A DNA stretch of 64,000 nt from Albula goreensis (GCA_022829145.1 CM040755.1:22763563-22827562), one strand, 5' to 3'. Positions 23,301 through 36,140 are shown, counted from the stretch's first letter. Program-made: numbers and translations. The notes: generated by a model not told the origin, from the letters alone.

Positions 23301-25779
23301 ATATTTTATTAAGAGTATTTAAAAACCCAACAACCACTCTCAGTTATGTGGCTGCCTTTTTAAGCCTGCGGATGAAAACTCTGTCATGGATAGCTAGGGT
23401 CTAGCCAATTTATGGATTGTGAGTTGGGAAAAGTTGACGGTTCAGGACATTAGATATGCACCGATCTCAGAGGGGTAAATTGGTTAACTGTGGCTTGCTA
23501 CTTCCTCTGCGTCAGCTACATCTTCTGCAAACTTATCTCTGTTTAATAATAATATTTTGTGTTTAATAATAAAATCAAGTCTCCTAGTCAGGTACAGGAG
23601 GTAGAAGAATATAAGCAGCAGAATATATGCTGACTGCTTGGTGTACTTTTATGTAAACCTTTTTAAAATATTATCTGCATAGTAAATGCAGCTGTGTACC
23701 TAAATTACAGTAATTGGGAGATATTGACAATATACACAATCATCATTTTGACGAAAACAGGAAGTGTCCCTTCAGTCTGGTCCTTCTGGTGCATCATGGG
23801 TAAGCACAAAACAGTGACTCGGTAAGTATATCCCTGGGCTCCGAACATCAGTGGAGCCTTCAGTCACAATCTCCTAATTGCACAGAACTCAGCCCTTGGA
23901 TGAAGGCCAGTTCATTTTTAATGTATAATTTTCTGTTTTAATAAGTGGTGAAACTGCTTATTCTTCAGCAAAGTGAGGATGACTGGAAGAGTGGGGATTG
24001 TAATAATAAAAGTAAGACAGTTTTTCTCTTTCTTCCCTTTCAAGTTCAGAATATTAAGTCTGAAGCAAACCTAGCAGAGGAAACAAAAGCTCACCTTCTC
24101 GTTTCATGTGGATATGTCTTGCCCAAGTACAGATACACAGGGGCTAATGAAAGATGACTAAAGTCTGAAACCAACCACACGTTCTCTTCCTCCTTTTTCA
24201 TTTTAACTTCTATTTTTAATGGAACACCTGCCCCAAGCTCGTTTACTCGTGAACAGAGGCATATAAATGTTTTAGAATTTAACCAAAATAAAAGGAAAGA
24301 AAAAAGGAAAAAGACGAATGGAAAGGGTGGGTAATCTTAGAAAGATTTTAACCTCAATAATTCATAGTTGTCCTTCAGTCCTTTTATTTTTTTCTTTTCC
24401 TTGGACGTGCTATTTGATGAAGGAACGGCTTATTTAACAGCTACTCTAAGTGAATATGAGGAGTAAGGGGCAGACATGCCTCTTTGATAAAGGAAATATG
24501 GCAGAACCTCACACATATATACATATGAGAAAATAGGTCTTTTGGAACTCTGAAGTGTTCTTAATTGAAAGTGATATGAAAATTCACCAGTTTAAAGAAT
24601 CTGAATTATTTATATGTATGTGTCACGTTATTGTTATAAAGGGTAGTGTCAGCTTGTAGCTTTAAACCTTCATTTGAATTAGCCATCAGTCCAACCAACC
24701 AATGAGCAGCCTGTTTCAGACTGTTGAATGGACATGGAGAGAAGGGAGCGATAAGAAAGATAGCTGCTGACTGCTTGCAAGGGTTTTGATTTACATCAAT
24801 GAAAATCCTGCTCCTCAAACTACCATGGAAGCACTTTCTTTTTATTGTTGATGATAATTATCACCTACTGTAGTTTTTTGGAAAAGGTTGTGTGGGTAGG
24901 ACTTTGTTTGGATAGCTCCTGTTTTTGCTGTAGCCCTTCCCTCTGTTGGGATGACTGGCAGCTTAGCTCACCAATCAGAGATCTCATGCTCTAGCCAGCC
25001 ATAATAGCATCAACTATGTCTGAGGTGACATTCTGTGATAACACTCTGGTATTGATCAGTTATCCACAGTTCCTTCTTGTTAAATTTGTACTGACTGCCA
25101 TTTCTGAAGCCCACAGAATAGAGTTGTGGTCATTATGTGTATTTGCCCATGTGTCTGTGTGCTTGTGCTTGTGTGTCTATGTGTGCATGCATGCATATGT
25201 GTGTGTGTTGTGTGTGTGTGCATATGCACATGTGTGTTTGTACGAATGGAGGGTTGACCAGAGGTGACAGATCCTCCACCCCAGACCCTTCTCTGGGAGT
25301 CAAGTTCATGGGGCCTGGTCTGTCTGGACAGCAGGGCCTCCTGCTCTAATCTGCATATTGGGTCAGCTCACTGGGGAGACCAGTGCGTGGTGTGTGGGAG
25401 GGCCTTTTTTCTATTCAAGGGGGGATTGGTAAATATCAATCTCTTCATTTTGCATTCATACATTCTCTACTGGAAAAACCCCAGATTGATCTTAATACAG
25501 GGTTCAAATCTATCCATATAATTAATTTCATAGATTAATTTTGTATGCAGAATGTTTGTGGAAATAAGCTACTTGCACTACACCAAAATTGTCCCTTTTT
25601 ACAACAACAGCAACCTGTTCAAACAGTAAATTAATAAAGATGGACATGATTAAATAATAAACAACTTGCCCTTCTCATCCAAATGTAATCCATATACAAT
25701 TATTTTAAGAAGAAGGGTTTTTGTTTGGAAGCACTACATGATATGTGTTAAATTTTATATCCATGTATGCCACTGAATG
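23301..25779. other. Non-coding stretch
   Basis: No gene supported. AT-rich with a GT/GCAT-rich degenerate repeat at 25130-25245. ATTA-containing patches occur at 24150-24420 without other signals. Confidence 0.35.
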
Positions 25780-26040
25780 CCCTCCCCCTTTCTGCGCTGT
25801 GGGTCAGCTGTTCATTCGCAGCTCATACGTTGTGCATTTATTGTCTATTGTTTGTGGTTTGGGCCCTCTCCCACCCCAGCGCTACACTTTTGACCCTTCT
25901 ATTCTCTGGGCCTGATTCCAGCTGCCCCAGAGTATTGCGTCAATGAGAACAAGAGCAGGTGTTTAGGGTTGGAAATAAATGCAAATGCTGCGCCCAGATG
26001 CCAAATAATTATTTCTTTTGCACCAAAGTCCGAACAATAT
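25780..26040. promoter_or_regulatory. Candidate conserved non-coding element
   Basis: Complex sequence with two ATTGTCTATTGTTTG-type SOX-like words (near 25838-25856), GTATTGCGTCAATGAG, an octamer-like AATGCAAATGC (25979-25989) and CAAATAATTATTTC. Co-occurrence of SOX- and POU-type words is typical of neural enhancers. Function is inferred. Confidence 0.37.
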
Positions 26041-26209
26041 ATTTTAAAAAATTGCAATTTGTCAATGTGAAAATGTAAATAAAAAAGGAAAAGCACCCTC
26101 ATGGTTCTGCACAGACTTGTATTATTTATTCTTGGTTTTCTGTATGCCCTTTTTGTCATGTTTGTCTGTAACATTAGCCTAACCCAATTTGAAGCGCCTG
26201 AGTGCTGGT

Positions 26210-26211
<2 letters not shown>

Positions 26212-26254
<43 letters not shown>

Positions 26255-26269
26255 CGTGCGTGTGTGTGG
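26212..26269. repeat. (GT)n microsatellite with GC interruptions
   Basis: About 19 GT units followed by CGTGCGTGCG and more GT. Frames of repeating V/C/H residues across it are artefacts. Confidence 0.92.
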
Positions 26270-26399
26270 TGTCCTGAGGCCAGACAGGACGGCGTGCTCT
26301 GTGTCAGCTCTCCCCACGCCACTGAGGCCCGACCCGTGTGCGTCTGTGATCAATCTCACGTGCAGCGGGCATGGTGTCAGAGTGTCCGTAGCTCACAGT

Positions 26400-26507
26400 C
26401 AGGCTCCTCTCTCTCTCTCCTTCTCTTTCCCTCTCAATCCCACTCTAACTCTGTCTTTTTCTCTCTTTTCCTCTCTCATCCCTCCTTCTCATCCCCCTGG
26501 CTCATAG
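26400..26507 (+). other. Long polypyrimidine tract and 3' splice site
   Basis: More than 100 bases of C/T-rich sequence (CTCTCTCTCTCCTTCTCTTT) end in ATCCCCCTGGCTCATAG at 26507. This is an unusually long pyrimidine tract in front of the best exon in the window, consistent with polypyrimidine-tract-binding-protein control or simple repeat growth. Confidence 0.55.
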
Positions 26508-26603
26508 GGAGAGCCCTCATGGAAGAACCTGCCGTGGGATAATGAATCGGATCTGGGCTGGACCTCTGACTCTGAGCTGCAGGAGAGAATAAAACACAAC
26601 AAG
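26508..26603 (+). CDS. Internal coding exon, 32 codons, gene not identified
   Basis: This is the best-supported coding exon. It has a pyrimidine-rich acceptor ending CATAG at 26507, 96 bases open in phase 0 at both ends, and a good donor (AAG|GTACCG) at 26604. The peptide starts GEPSWKNLPWDNESDLG and ends SELQERIKHNK. It is hydrophilic, with three Trp and many Asp/Glu before a basic end, unlike the repeat-derived frames nearby. Length divisible by three means it could be skipped without changing frame. I did not recognise the family. Flanking introns must be large: no second exon this good is seen for 20 kb upstream or 12 kb downstream. A regulatory or scaffold protein would fit, but that is a guess. 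Confidence 0.6.
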
Positions 26604-29600
26604 GTACCGCTGTTTATTCTGTATTTGCCACGCTGCGCTTTTCTAGAAAATATTACCCATTCAGTCCTCTTTCTCTGCCTCTCTCTCTCTCCCTCCCTCC
26701 CTCTCTTTTCGCACCTCCACTTTCTCACTCTCTTCGTCACCTTTGATCAATACTGGCCAGTTGCACTCAGTAATTAAGAGACAGCCGTGCTGCAGAGGCT
26801 GCTCTGTTTGTGCTCTCAGGCTGGTCATCATGCCTTTTTATTGTGTGCTGTTTGGGACACTGACACCCATAAAACTCTGTGAGATTGTGCAGAGTTATTG
26901 ATTCACTCATGTACATGGTTTTCATGCTTAGCCCTGGCAGAGCCTGGTCCTTCACTTTATGATACTCAACTTATGGAATTAATGTTTTATTGGTTTGATT
27001 ATTTTCATCTTAATATTTCATAGCATATTCGATTTGGCTGTAAAATATGTCAAACAATATGAGGCAGTTTGTCAGGAATGTTTGTCAATGGCTGGCAAGT
27101 TGATAGAAATTGGGAATAGGATTTTTTTTATCACGAGTGTTGAAATGGAAAAAAATAACAGCCAGAGAAATTGAATCTAATGGCTTGGAGTGTTTTCAGA
27201 CATGTAATGACAGTGATTGGTACAGTGTTCTTTTTAAGAGTTGTAGCTTTTAAATTGACTGTTTCTCAGTCAAGATCAGTGTCACATGACTGTACAGTTA
27301 TTCAACAGCGAGAAGAGAAAAGGTGCAAAGCAAAACAGCTTGAATTAATTTTATGTAAACGCAATTCATCCAAACATAATTTGGTCAATGCTTTTGTAAG
27401 GCTGAGGTGATTTGTAATTATACTGACTGATGTCACTCAAAACAACCATATAAACAACTGTACATTTCGCCCAGCATAACAGGTAGTGTAAAGTGATCTT
27501 TGTATAATGTTCCAGCTATGCTGTCAACCCTCTCTGGATGGTATTGGCATCTTATCAACAGACATTAATTGGCTTTTGATTGACAGATTCCATGTCAATG
27601 ATGCAAGGAGAGGGGGACAAGCAGGTTTCAGCTAAATGTCACTGGGCTTCCCAGGGTGCAGAGAACATTCTTAAAAGGCAATGGGACCAAATCGCCTTTG
27701 AAGGCTTCATTTTGGAGAAAAACTGATATCATACAGTGGAGCTTGTGAACTAAGAGGATGCGTAAATCACTCAGTCTATGCCAATCACAGCCTTTTCTTC
27801 AATATTTGACAGCACCTGACTGTATCTTTGGTCTGTCTTGGGTCAGAGGATCTTTTACAGTGATGTACAGAATTATTCCATGCAGGGAGTGCAGCATGGT
27901 GAGGCAGCCAGAACTCGTTTTAAACCTAATTCAGATGTAAGCTGCCCAAGACCTGAGAGGTTAATGGCTAACAAATTAACCCTCCAGCATTATCTTCCAA
28001 ATAGCCTGCAACATACGATAACCTATAATCAATATTAGCAATTATCTGTCAGGCCAAACTGGATGTTAGTGACCTGCCTTTCATGAAGAGACTCTCAGTG
28101 GAAAGGGGATCTGTTCCCTGCGTGTAAAGTGGCTCGGGTGATTTCATTACAGAGTTTTTTAAGCACTTCCGCTATAGGGACACCTGAGACGCTCTCTCTC
28201 TCTCTCTTTCTTCTGTTGCCTATTGCTCTGTCTCTCTGTCTGACTCCTCCTTCTTCACTCCCTCTCCCTTTTCCCTCAATCTCTCCATCCCCTCAGTTTT
28301 CCCCAATACAAAAAATTGGGAAAAAAACCCCTTTCTTTCCCTTTCTGTCTCTCTGTCTCATTCCTGACCTATTCAGAAACATGAAGCTGTCTTTACCATG
28401 ACCATGAAAGCCCCTCTCAGTGAAGCTGGCCCATGGTTACTGTACAGCCTGCTGTACAGGACAGTTTACAACAGGTGATTGGGTGATTTGACCTCCCTCT
28501 GCCCAGGAGCAATAAGAGCTTTGAGCCTTGTATCCTCTCTCATTAAACGCTGTAGTATAGACCCTGCTTTCGGTTCCACTCCAGCCTCTGACTACCACTG
28601 GGGGATTTCAGCCTTTCAGCCTGCCAGCTTCTGTCTCTTTTTCTCTCACTCCCTTCTTTTTTTTTGGTTTTCAGTTTTTCCTTCCTCCCTGCTTTTTAAA
28701 AGCTTGGATTGATGATACCGTAACCACTTTATTCTCAACTTTTGAAGGCAAAGGAACTAACGGAATGCCTTCAGCGGTACCAGGGTTTTTTCTTCTACTC
28801 CCATTTATAAAGACTGTCTTGATAAAAAGGTATTTGTCAGTAAAGACCACTCTGCACAGTCATTTGGAGATTACTGAAGATTCAGTCTGTGCAGTTGTGT
28901 GATTTTGGCTAACAAACAACACAGTTTTCTCTATTTCTTTATGACTTCATGTATTTATAGTCAAAACAGCCCCTTGAAATAACTTGTAAATGTTTATAAG
29001 ACAGTACTCAATTGTAAGATTTCAGCTTCAGGACATTTTTCAAAGGTAAACACTGCAGTGTAACATGGAAAGCAATTTAGCTGTAAGAAATATCCTTTAT
29101 ATGTATGAGGAACACTTCAGGTGTCTGTATTCTTGCATTTGTGGGGAAAAAAATGTATTTTACTTACAGCTGATTTTTTTTCCACATTTATCTGTGCCTA
29201 ACACTAAGCTGGTAATAGCAGAACTTGGCAATTTTTTTACCTTTATATTAGCAATTGTGATATACTATATGCCATGGAAGTGAAGAGAAAAAATGAATAC
29301 TTTTTCTATGCTTATGGAAAAGACATTTATAATTTCACACAGATGAAAGTTATAGGAAATTGGACACTTTATATACAACCCATGTGTGTCACATCCAGCC
29401 AGATGACGTATGGATTCGGACAGGTCATATATAAAAAAAGTATGTGAATCACATGTGTAGCCATATTACCATCATGTGACACATATGGTTCTAACGGTGG
29501 AGCTTTCTGCTTAAAGTTCAGATTGATATGTGTGGAAGGAACTTCACAAAGGGACATGCGTGAGGTCACATAGAAGTGCAATGAATTATAACTTCATTGT

Positions 29601-31139
29601 TATGGATTTAATAAACACTGGTCTCCAGTACTTTTTCAAAATGTAGAATGCAGGTCCGTCTGTCAGAAGATTGATGTTTACATGCACATATATGAAGTAC
29701 CACACTCCTGCTCTCACTGTAAATACAAACCTGAACACTGGAAACAAATGTCCATGCAAAGTATTCTACAGTTTAAATAGTTTTATTTTCTTCATCATGA
29801 CATACATTATGGTTGATTGGCTACATAATCCCATAAATTCTTTACGTACCCTTACATACATTGATACACCTGGGTGCCACTGAAGAAGAGGTCTGAATTC
29901 GCAGTTCTCAGATTTATTTGTTTGAATAAAGGTTGATACCTAGTTAGCAAATTACCCCTCCACCGTCGAAAATAATATTTATGGTTAAAATAGAAAAAAA
30001 AGGGAATGATTACAGAATAAGGGAATAATTTGTTTTATGAAAGTATTGTGACGGTTATATTCTTTGACAAGGGCCTTTTGATTGTCTTGGAAAACCATGG
30101 AATAGTTTATATTTTTCTATTTTGCTTTCTGCAATAATCAGTGCACATTAAAGTTTCTACATTACATATAATTTGTTAATTTATCAAAGAAATGTGTACT
30201 TACTGCAATTTACCTATTACAGCTGTATGCTATCAGTTAATACCACATTTTAATTTAAACACATGTTCATTATTTTAAATAAAAAGTTACTTTTGAGACT
30301 AGGCAATATTTTCTAAACAATATTAAACAACGAATCTGAATACAAAGCTCAGTATCTCATGGTAAAAGTGATAATTTGATGTTGTTTGCCTGTTTTATCG
30401 GATTAGCGAATTGTGTGTCTGATACGGTGAAAGTTCAGAGGAAATGCATGCATGTCTCATCAATGCTCACGCTCCATGTCACGGAAGCTAACGATGTTTG
30501 TCACTGAGTTTTTTGTTGTTGTTGTTACCTATAGGGCAGCTCTACCTGACGATTGTAAATACTGACCATAAATATTTCCAAGGCATTTTGTGGAAGATAT
30601 AAGTTTCTCGATGCAACAAAACACCGCAATGCACCATTTTATTTGTGCACTTGGAACTAAAAGTAGGCTGGCGGATTGAAGAGCAATATTTACCCGAGTA
30701 TAAAATGTGATTTTCAGAATTAATCATAAATTATTTAAAGCGGGAATATCGATCCCGTCTATTGTATTTCAGTCAGTACATTGGATAAATGTTATATATT
30801 GATGCTTGAGGTATGTACTAAAGTCAAATGTTCACAGTCATTGTAATGTGTTATAATGTCTTATTCTCACAGGTAACAGGTTACAGTGTTCTCGAAAAAC
30901 TAAGAATAACAGTGGCTGACAACACGTTTGAAAATGTTTATAAATAGTTTATATAAAATACAAAGAGAAATATTTGATTGAATGTTGTGTAATAATAACA
31001 ATTATTTTTATAATAACACCAACAACGCGAAAAACATTATCATCATAATCATCATTTTCCGTTGTCCATACACTTTTTAAATTAAGGTAAAGCTTAAACT
31101 TGTGGTCGTATTAAAACATTTTTCCAGGAGAAGACAATA
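26604..31139. other. Non-coding stretch, presumed intron
   Basis: Downstream intron if the 26508 exon is real. It contains pyrimidine tracts at 26655-26725 and 28190-28290, tandem palindromes CTGTACAG at 28440 and 28452, an imperfect inverted repeat at 29377-29490, and long AT-rich parts. No further exon is clear. Confidence 0.4.
29377..29490. repeat. Imperfect inverted repeat, possible MITE remnant
   Basis: Left arm AACCCATGTGTGTCACAT (29377-29394) and right arm ATGTGACACATATGGTT (29474-29490) are near reverse complements. The interior is about 80 bases, AT-rich in part. Size fits a small decayed inverted-repeat transposon or a chance hairpin; no clean target-site duplication is seen. Confidence 0.25.
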
Positions 31140-31420
31140 GAAATCCCAAAAACCCACATACATGAATTGAACAGTAAGGATAAGAACGGGTGCGCCTGCT
31201 GTGGTCGGAAGCCTTTTCCTCGAACCCTCACGCCGGCAGCAGCACTAGAGACCTTGAACTTTGTTGTGGGTTTGGAGTTTGACAGGAAAAGCGTCTGCTC
31301 GCGCGTGGGGAGATGAAAGCCTTACGCCCGGGTGTCAGTCTTATGTCACCGGGCTCAAAGAAAAGGGAGAAAATACCGTCGCTGTTGAGATTCTGCGTGT
31401 GACCCGTATCTGTCCACCCA
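31140..31420. promoter_or_regulatory. CpG-containing island, possible promoter or enhancer
   Basis: A cluster of CpGs (GGGTGCGCCTGC, CCCTCACGCCGGCAGC, CGTCTGCTCGCGCGTGGGG, CTTACGCCCGGGTG, ACCGTCGCTGTTG) in DNA that is AT-rich on both sides. An ATG at 31312 opens a 29-codon frame beginning MKALRPGVSLMSPGSKKREK. A donor-like GTGTGA follows AGATTCTGC at about 31396. The piece could be an alternative first exon, but the donor is poor. Regulatory island is the safer call. Confidence 0.33.
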
Positions 31421-32746
31421 AAATCAGTCTTGCCAAAATAAGTTTGTTTTATTTATTTAGAATTGTTTTGATGTTTCTAGGGAAACTTTAATTACAGTAA
31501 CGGGTGATTGTATGCTGAACGCATGTATTCTCATTTTCTGAATATTTACCCATGTATATATTTGAGTGTGTGTGCGCGCGCGTGTGTTTCGTGTGATTAT
31601 GAACAAAACAAAGCAGTAAAACCTTGTCGATCGTCGTCATCATTACCATCATTATAACCACTTGGATCTTACCCTTCACACCTTGCTTGAGTTCTATCCA
31701 CGGCTGCCTTTTCAAAAGGAAAAGGCCCTGTGTTCGCCATTGCTCTTCCACGAAGTGACAGTTGTCCAGACCCTGAATTTATTGTCACCTTCAGTAGATA
31801 AAGCACCGTAATACTATTATTACTGTAACTAAAAGCAGCATTGTCTCTTTTTTGTCTCCCACGTCCAGCAACGTCACAGTCATTTCTAAAAGCACTCAGA
31901 ATATTTTTGAAAACGCATTTTGCTTCATTACTGATACGTGATTAAGGATCAAGCATTCTTTGCGTCCAGATTATTTTTTGTGCCATATTTTGGTGATGTT
32001 TTATTTAAAGTCATTTCTGAATGACTTGTTTTGCTGCATAATTTGTAATTTCTGTTTTTGATATTCTTTGATGCTAAAATATTTGTTCACGTTTTGATAC
32101 ATGAAAACCTCTGGAGTTGTTTTGGTTGAAGCGAATAAATAAACTTGACTAAACACTGAGAGAAAGTAAAAGGAACTATTAAAGATTCAGCAGACGTTGA
32201 ATATTTAACTAGTTTTGGAATGTGTTCAAATAAATTGGTGGGAAGAAATTTGATTTAAATCAAATGTTTGTCACCCATATATCAGCTACCATGATAACCT
32301 ACAGTATCTTACAAAATAATTGAAAATGTAAATGTTTTCTTTATTGTACAGGTCTAGTAGTCATAACGTTACCACGTTTTAGGTATTTAAACACACGAAG
32401 AAGGTTAAAGAAATGGCCTTATTTTACTGAGAGATTATGTATGTATGACTCAGTTTTTACTCTCTTTTCAAATAATAAACATGTGTGGATTAGCAAGGGA
32501 ATATAGCAAAGAAGTGGAAATAACATAGGAAAATAATTGATTTATTTGTGAAAAAGGCAAAGAACATGATTGCGGTGTAACTATCCCAAGGAACTATGAA
32601 CAATATTAACAAGGAAATATATTGGCAGTATATATCCATAAATAGAAATGTTACCATTTGATTATATTATTGTTATGCGTTTTCTTACATGGCTGTAGAT
32701 TTACACCAATCAAAGCTTTTCAGCAATTAACAGTCCTTCATTCTTT
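31421..32746. other. AT-rich non-coding stretch
   Basis: No gene supported. A short GT/GC alternating run (GTGTGTGTGCGCGCGCGTGTG) lies at 31567-31587 and is Z-DNA prone. Confidence 0.35.
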
Positions 32747-32820
32747 TGTTGTTGTTGTTGTTATTATTATTGTCATTATTATCGTCACTAATAATAATAA
32801 TAACAATAATAAGAGTAGTA
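32747..32820. repeat. Imperfect trinucleotide repeat with internal symmetry
   Basis: (TTG)n passes into (TTA)n, then, after ATCGTCAC, into (TAA)n/(CAATAA). The TTA and TAA halves are complementary and could form a hairpin. Confidence 0.75.
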
Positions 32821-32879
32821 ATGATTGTTGCTTTGTTTACAAAAATTTAACTCCATCAACTGCATAATAAAATTTCTCC

Positions 32880-33235
32880 AGCCAGATTCCGTAGCAGTTG
32901 GTTACTGGGTAATTAATCCTGCCTATTAAACATCGATAAAGGCTAATTGTGCCTAATTGGTTCAATGAGGTTATGGCTAATTATTGCTGCCTAATTGAAA
33001 CCCTTTAGAAAAGAAGATGTTGTGTATTCAAAGCAGCAGGCGCCAACAAGCAGCTCTCTGTGGTAAACACCATTCACATTCAAATTAGAGGCACAAACTT
33101 TGGCACGGGAACAAGCACGCGCCCGCCTCGCAGCCTCAAGCCTGCCATTAACGCGATTCCCTTTTGTTAGCGCGTGATGTATTAACATGGAGCGTGGTAG
33201 GAACTTATTTGGTTAATTCTGGATATGGCACCTTG
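32880..33235. promoter_or_regulatory. Strong candidate conserved non-coding element
   Basis: Repeated homeodomain-type words: GGGTAATTAATCC, GCCTATTAAACATCG, then four spaced TAATTG/CTAATT words (GGCTAATTGTGCCTAATTGG, GGCTAATTATTGCTGC, CCTAATTGAAACC). A CpG-rich tail follows (GCACGCGCCCGCCTCGC, ATTAACGCGATTCCC, GTTAGCGCGTGATG). The regular reuse of CTAATT in about 90 bases suggests clustered homeodomain binding. Confidence 0.5.
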
Positions 33236-34489
33236 CCCAACATGCCGAAAAGGAGCTAATCTGTAGAATACTAACACGCAAATACCATGTAATAGCTGAA
33301 AGTACATACAATAACATAGAAAACCGAACTGAAGGTCCACAAGAATACAACAATTTGCAAATTAGAAGCGTTTAGTAAAAACTGCTGATAAATACATTTT
33401 AATGTCTTCAATGGAATGTTGATTTAAATATTTACAATATTTATATTACGATACATATTTCGAAATGTAATATTTAGCCTGCGACCGTTTTCTTTTTTTT
33501 TTCTTCAAAATTACCTTTTAAAATTCCGCTATCAGAAAAGATGTGATTTTAACGTTTTCTTTTTTGTACTTTTAACGTACAGTAGATTAACGCTTTGCAC
33601 CTGTCTTCCTTTTCAATGGAGATTGGCACCCCCTTCCGCGGGGCAGTTCAGCTGACCTAACCATGACAATCAGGGACCCCCCGCCCCCTTTCCGTCCCAA
33701 ATTCTCTTTGTTGCTTAGTGCTTCAGTGCTTGAAATGTCTGAGCGCTTGAAAATATCTGACTAACTCAGTATATGACCGTATTCATGCACATATAACGTG
33801 ACAATTAACACTGCATATTTGTTCAACACTGCGATCACTGCGGACATTAATTTAAGCAGCCAACATTTGAAAATATTTTCACATCGATAAAGAATCTTTC
33901 TCAAATGTAAAGTGGCTTAATACTGGAATCAATGTAATATTAATGCCTGCAGACTTTGACATTAAAATGAATAGATATCCAATACTTGCTCAAATGATGA
34001 TGATATGTATAACTCTCATAAAATTAATAGACACTTGTTATCTAACATTCAAAAATACTTACCCTTTTAATTTTGTTGTTAAAATGTGAAAGATACATAT
34101 TTTATATTGTTACCATATTTAAATAGGTGATACAACATTTAGTTGGAGGAAATATCAAATTGATTTAAAAATCCCATTTTAAATATGCATGTATATATGT
34201 GCAGACTTACTGTGATATTTATTTTCATCATGTCCATCATGTATTATTATTTATAATTGCTGCCTGTGTGATAGAATTCAATAAAATCAAGTGTTGAAAA
34301 AATGCAATTTAACAGATTGTAAAATTCATTGTAGGACTGATTGCAAGGGCATAAGTGAAACTGACTACCAATTTACCATCATCTGGGTAATTCCTATTTT
34401 AATAATAGTGGGTGATGTAAAGAGCAGTCGCACCCTAAAGCTTACAGAGACTGGGGCTTCCCCTGGAATAATTCTTAGTGATTAAAAAC
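33236..34489. other. AT-rich non-coding stretch
   Basis: No gene seen. The patch at 33590-33720 is GC-richer (GGCACCCCCTTCCGCGGGGC, CCCCCCGCCCCC). The remainder is AT-rich. Confidence 0.35.
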
Positions 34490-34800
34490 CAAGTGAACAT
34501 TCTTTGCCAGGGCCATAAGGTCAAGTCCATGACCCCTGAACTCTGACCCTTGCCAGTCTCCGTCTGGCTGGGGGAGAAAGGCAGGGGATTGGCCTTCTGT
34601 CTGCCTCCCTCTGCCGCATCGTCATCCTGGGTACCTCTTCCTCTCAGCCTGCTGTAACGTCCGCTCCATCTATTATTTATGGGACTTATTAAAAGTTATT
34701 TGAGGGCCGTCGGGTCTCGCCTGATGACCCGAGAAAGGGACTGTCCCGAGTGTCCAGGTCTGTCAGCAGAAATACCACAGAAAAATGGACACAGCAGAGC
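34490..34800. promoter_or_regulatory. Candidate conserved non-coding element
   Basis: Complex GC-balanced sequence: GGTCAAGTCCATGACCCC, CATCTATTATTTATGGGAC, GGGCCGTCGGGTCTCGCC, GATGACCCGAGAAAGGG. A TTTATGG caudal/posterior-HOX-type word is present. No splice-flanked frame. Confidence 0.37.
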
Positions 34801-35699
34801 AGATCAAACATATGGTTTCAAAATAAATAGAAAACAACTTCAATTATTAAGGAAGTGGTATTAAGTATAATTTATTTATATTTATATTTATTGGCAAAAA
34901 CATATCTGATTGGGGATGAGGGGATGGTGTAAAATATTATTAGTTACATATACTATACTTTGATCTGTTATACCCATTATATACACAAGAGCAACATATA
35001 CTTTTGCATGTCTTTACTGTAAATAAATAAAGTGTATTATAGAAAATGTAAGGAAAGTATCATTTATTTGTATAAACATAGGAGACTCAAAGTATGTATA
35101 AATCTGTGTGTAATCATCGAGTTGCAAACATCTTTATTTCAGCAGTATATATTTCAATAGAGAGAGGAATCAGTTTCCACTTTGCATTTCCTGGGTTATT
35201 TTATTCAAGTGTTTTCTGTATATGTATTAAATACACATTATATACACTCCAAAGATTACATGTAGATTTCATGCTGCTCAAACAATGAAAAAAAACAAAT
35301 AGCATAGAAAATAAAACATGGCATAGAAAATAAATACTTATTCATTCTTAAATGTAATAATAATAATATGTTAGGAAAATAAAATACTTATAATGAACTG
35401 CTAGGGGAATAAATATATTCTAACCTTAAGAGTTTTTTTACATGAAAAAAAGATTGACCTGAGGATTGACTGAAAAAATGACCACATTATGAAAATCATA
35501 CTTTATCAAACCCCGCACTGTCCACTGCTTTTATTGGCTGTTTTGAACACTTTTGTTATTGTTCATGGTGTTACCTCTCTAATGTGTGGCACCATCACCA
35601 GACATCTCTATGACCTTTACTCTCCTGATGAGATGGGTGCACACACAGACCCTCCCAAACACCCCCCTCCCCTGAGCTGTGTCTGGACTAGAGCAGGAT
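34801..35699. other. AT-rich non-coding stretch
   Basis: Very AT-rich with TTTATATTTATATTTA-type runs; no gene or motif cluster supported. Confidence 0.4.
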
Positions 35700-36140
35700 G
35701 AGGCGGCGAGGTCATGGGGGGGAGGGTGGGTGGATGTGGGGGCGGCTGGCCGGCTGATGGCAGAAAGGTCACGGAGACAGCAGACAGCCAGAACGGCCGG
35801 CTGCAGGGTCCTTGAACCGAACAGATGGTGAAGGGTAGGTGACATCCCCTCTCCCGGACCCCTCCGCAGTAATTGTGGATAATTTGAGTATGGGGTGCAC
35901 GGGGGCCTGGCCACTGTCAGGTCCAGGGAAGAGAGGCAAGGTTAATATGAAAATGATTCCGCATTACCGCTGGCGCTACGTGGCTGGGGCAGCACGCTCT
36001 CCCCCAGCCCTGCCGGTAATCCTGGCCTGGGGGCGCAATGCGGCGGGAGTGTCGCCCTTGGCCCCCGCGGCTCTGCGCAGCACACATGGATACATGCCAA
36101 TCCCCCTGTCCTGACTGCGCCCCTATTAACCAACATGTTG
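35700..36140. promoter_or_regulatory. GC-rich candidate regulatory island
   Basis: Dense CpG and GC (GGGGCGGCTGGCCGGC, GAACGGCCGGCTGC, GATTCCGCATTACCGCTGGCG, GGGCGCAATGCGGCGG) with GCAGTAATTGTGGATAATTTG and GGTTAATATGAAAATG in the middle. Overlapping frames on both strands are open because of base composition. No TATA box or clear splice donor was found, so enhancer and promoter remain equally possible. Confidence 0.42.

Noticed and set aside
26189-26542. Two plus-strand frames over the GT and CT tracts
   Set aside because: Repeat-derived; the real exon at 26508 uses the frame that reads GEPSWKNLPW.
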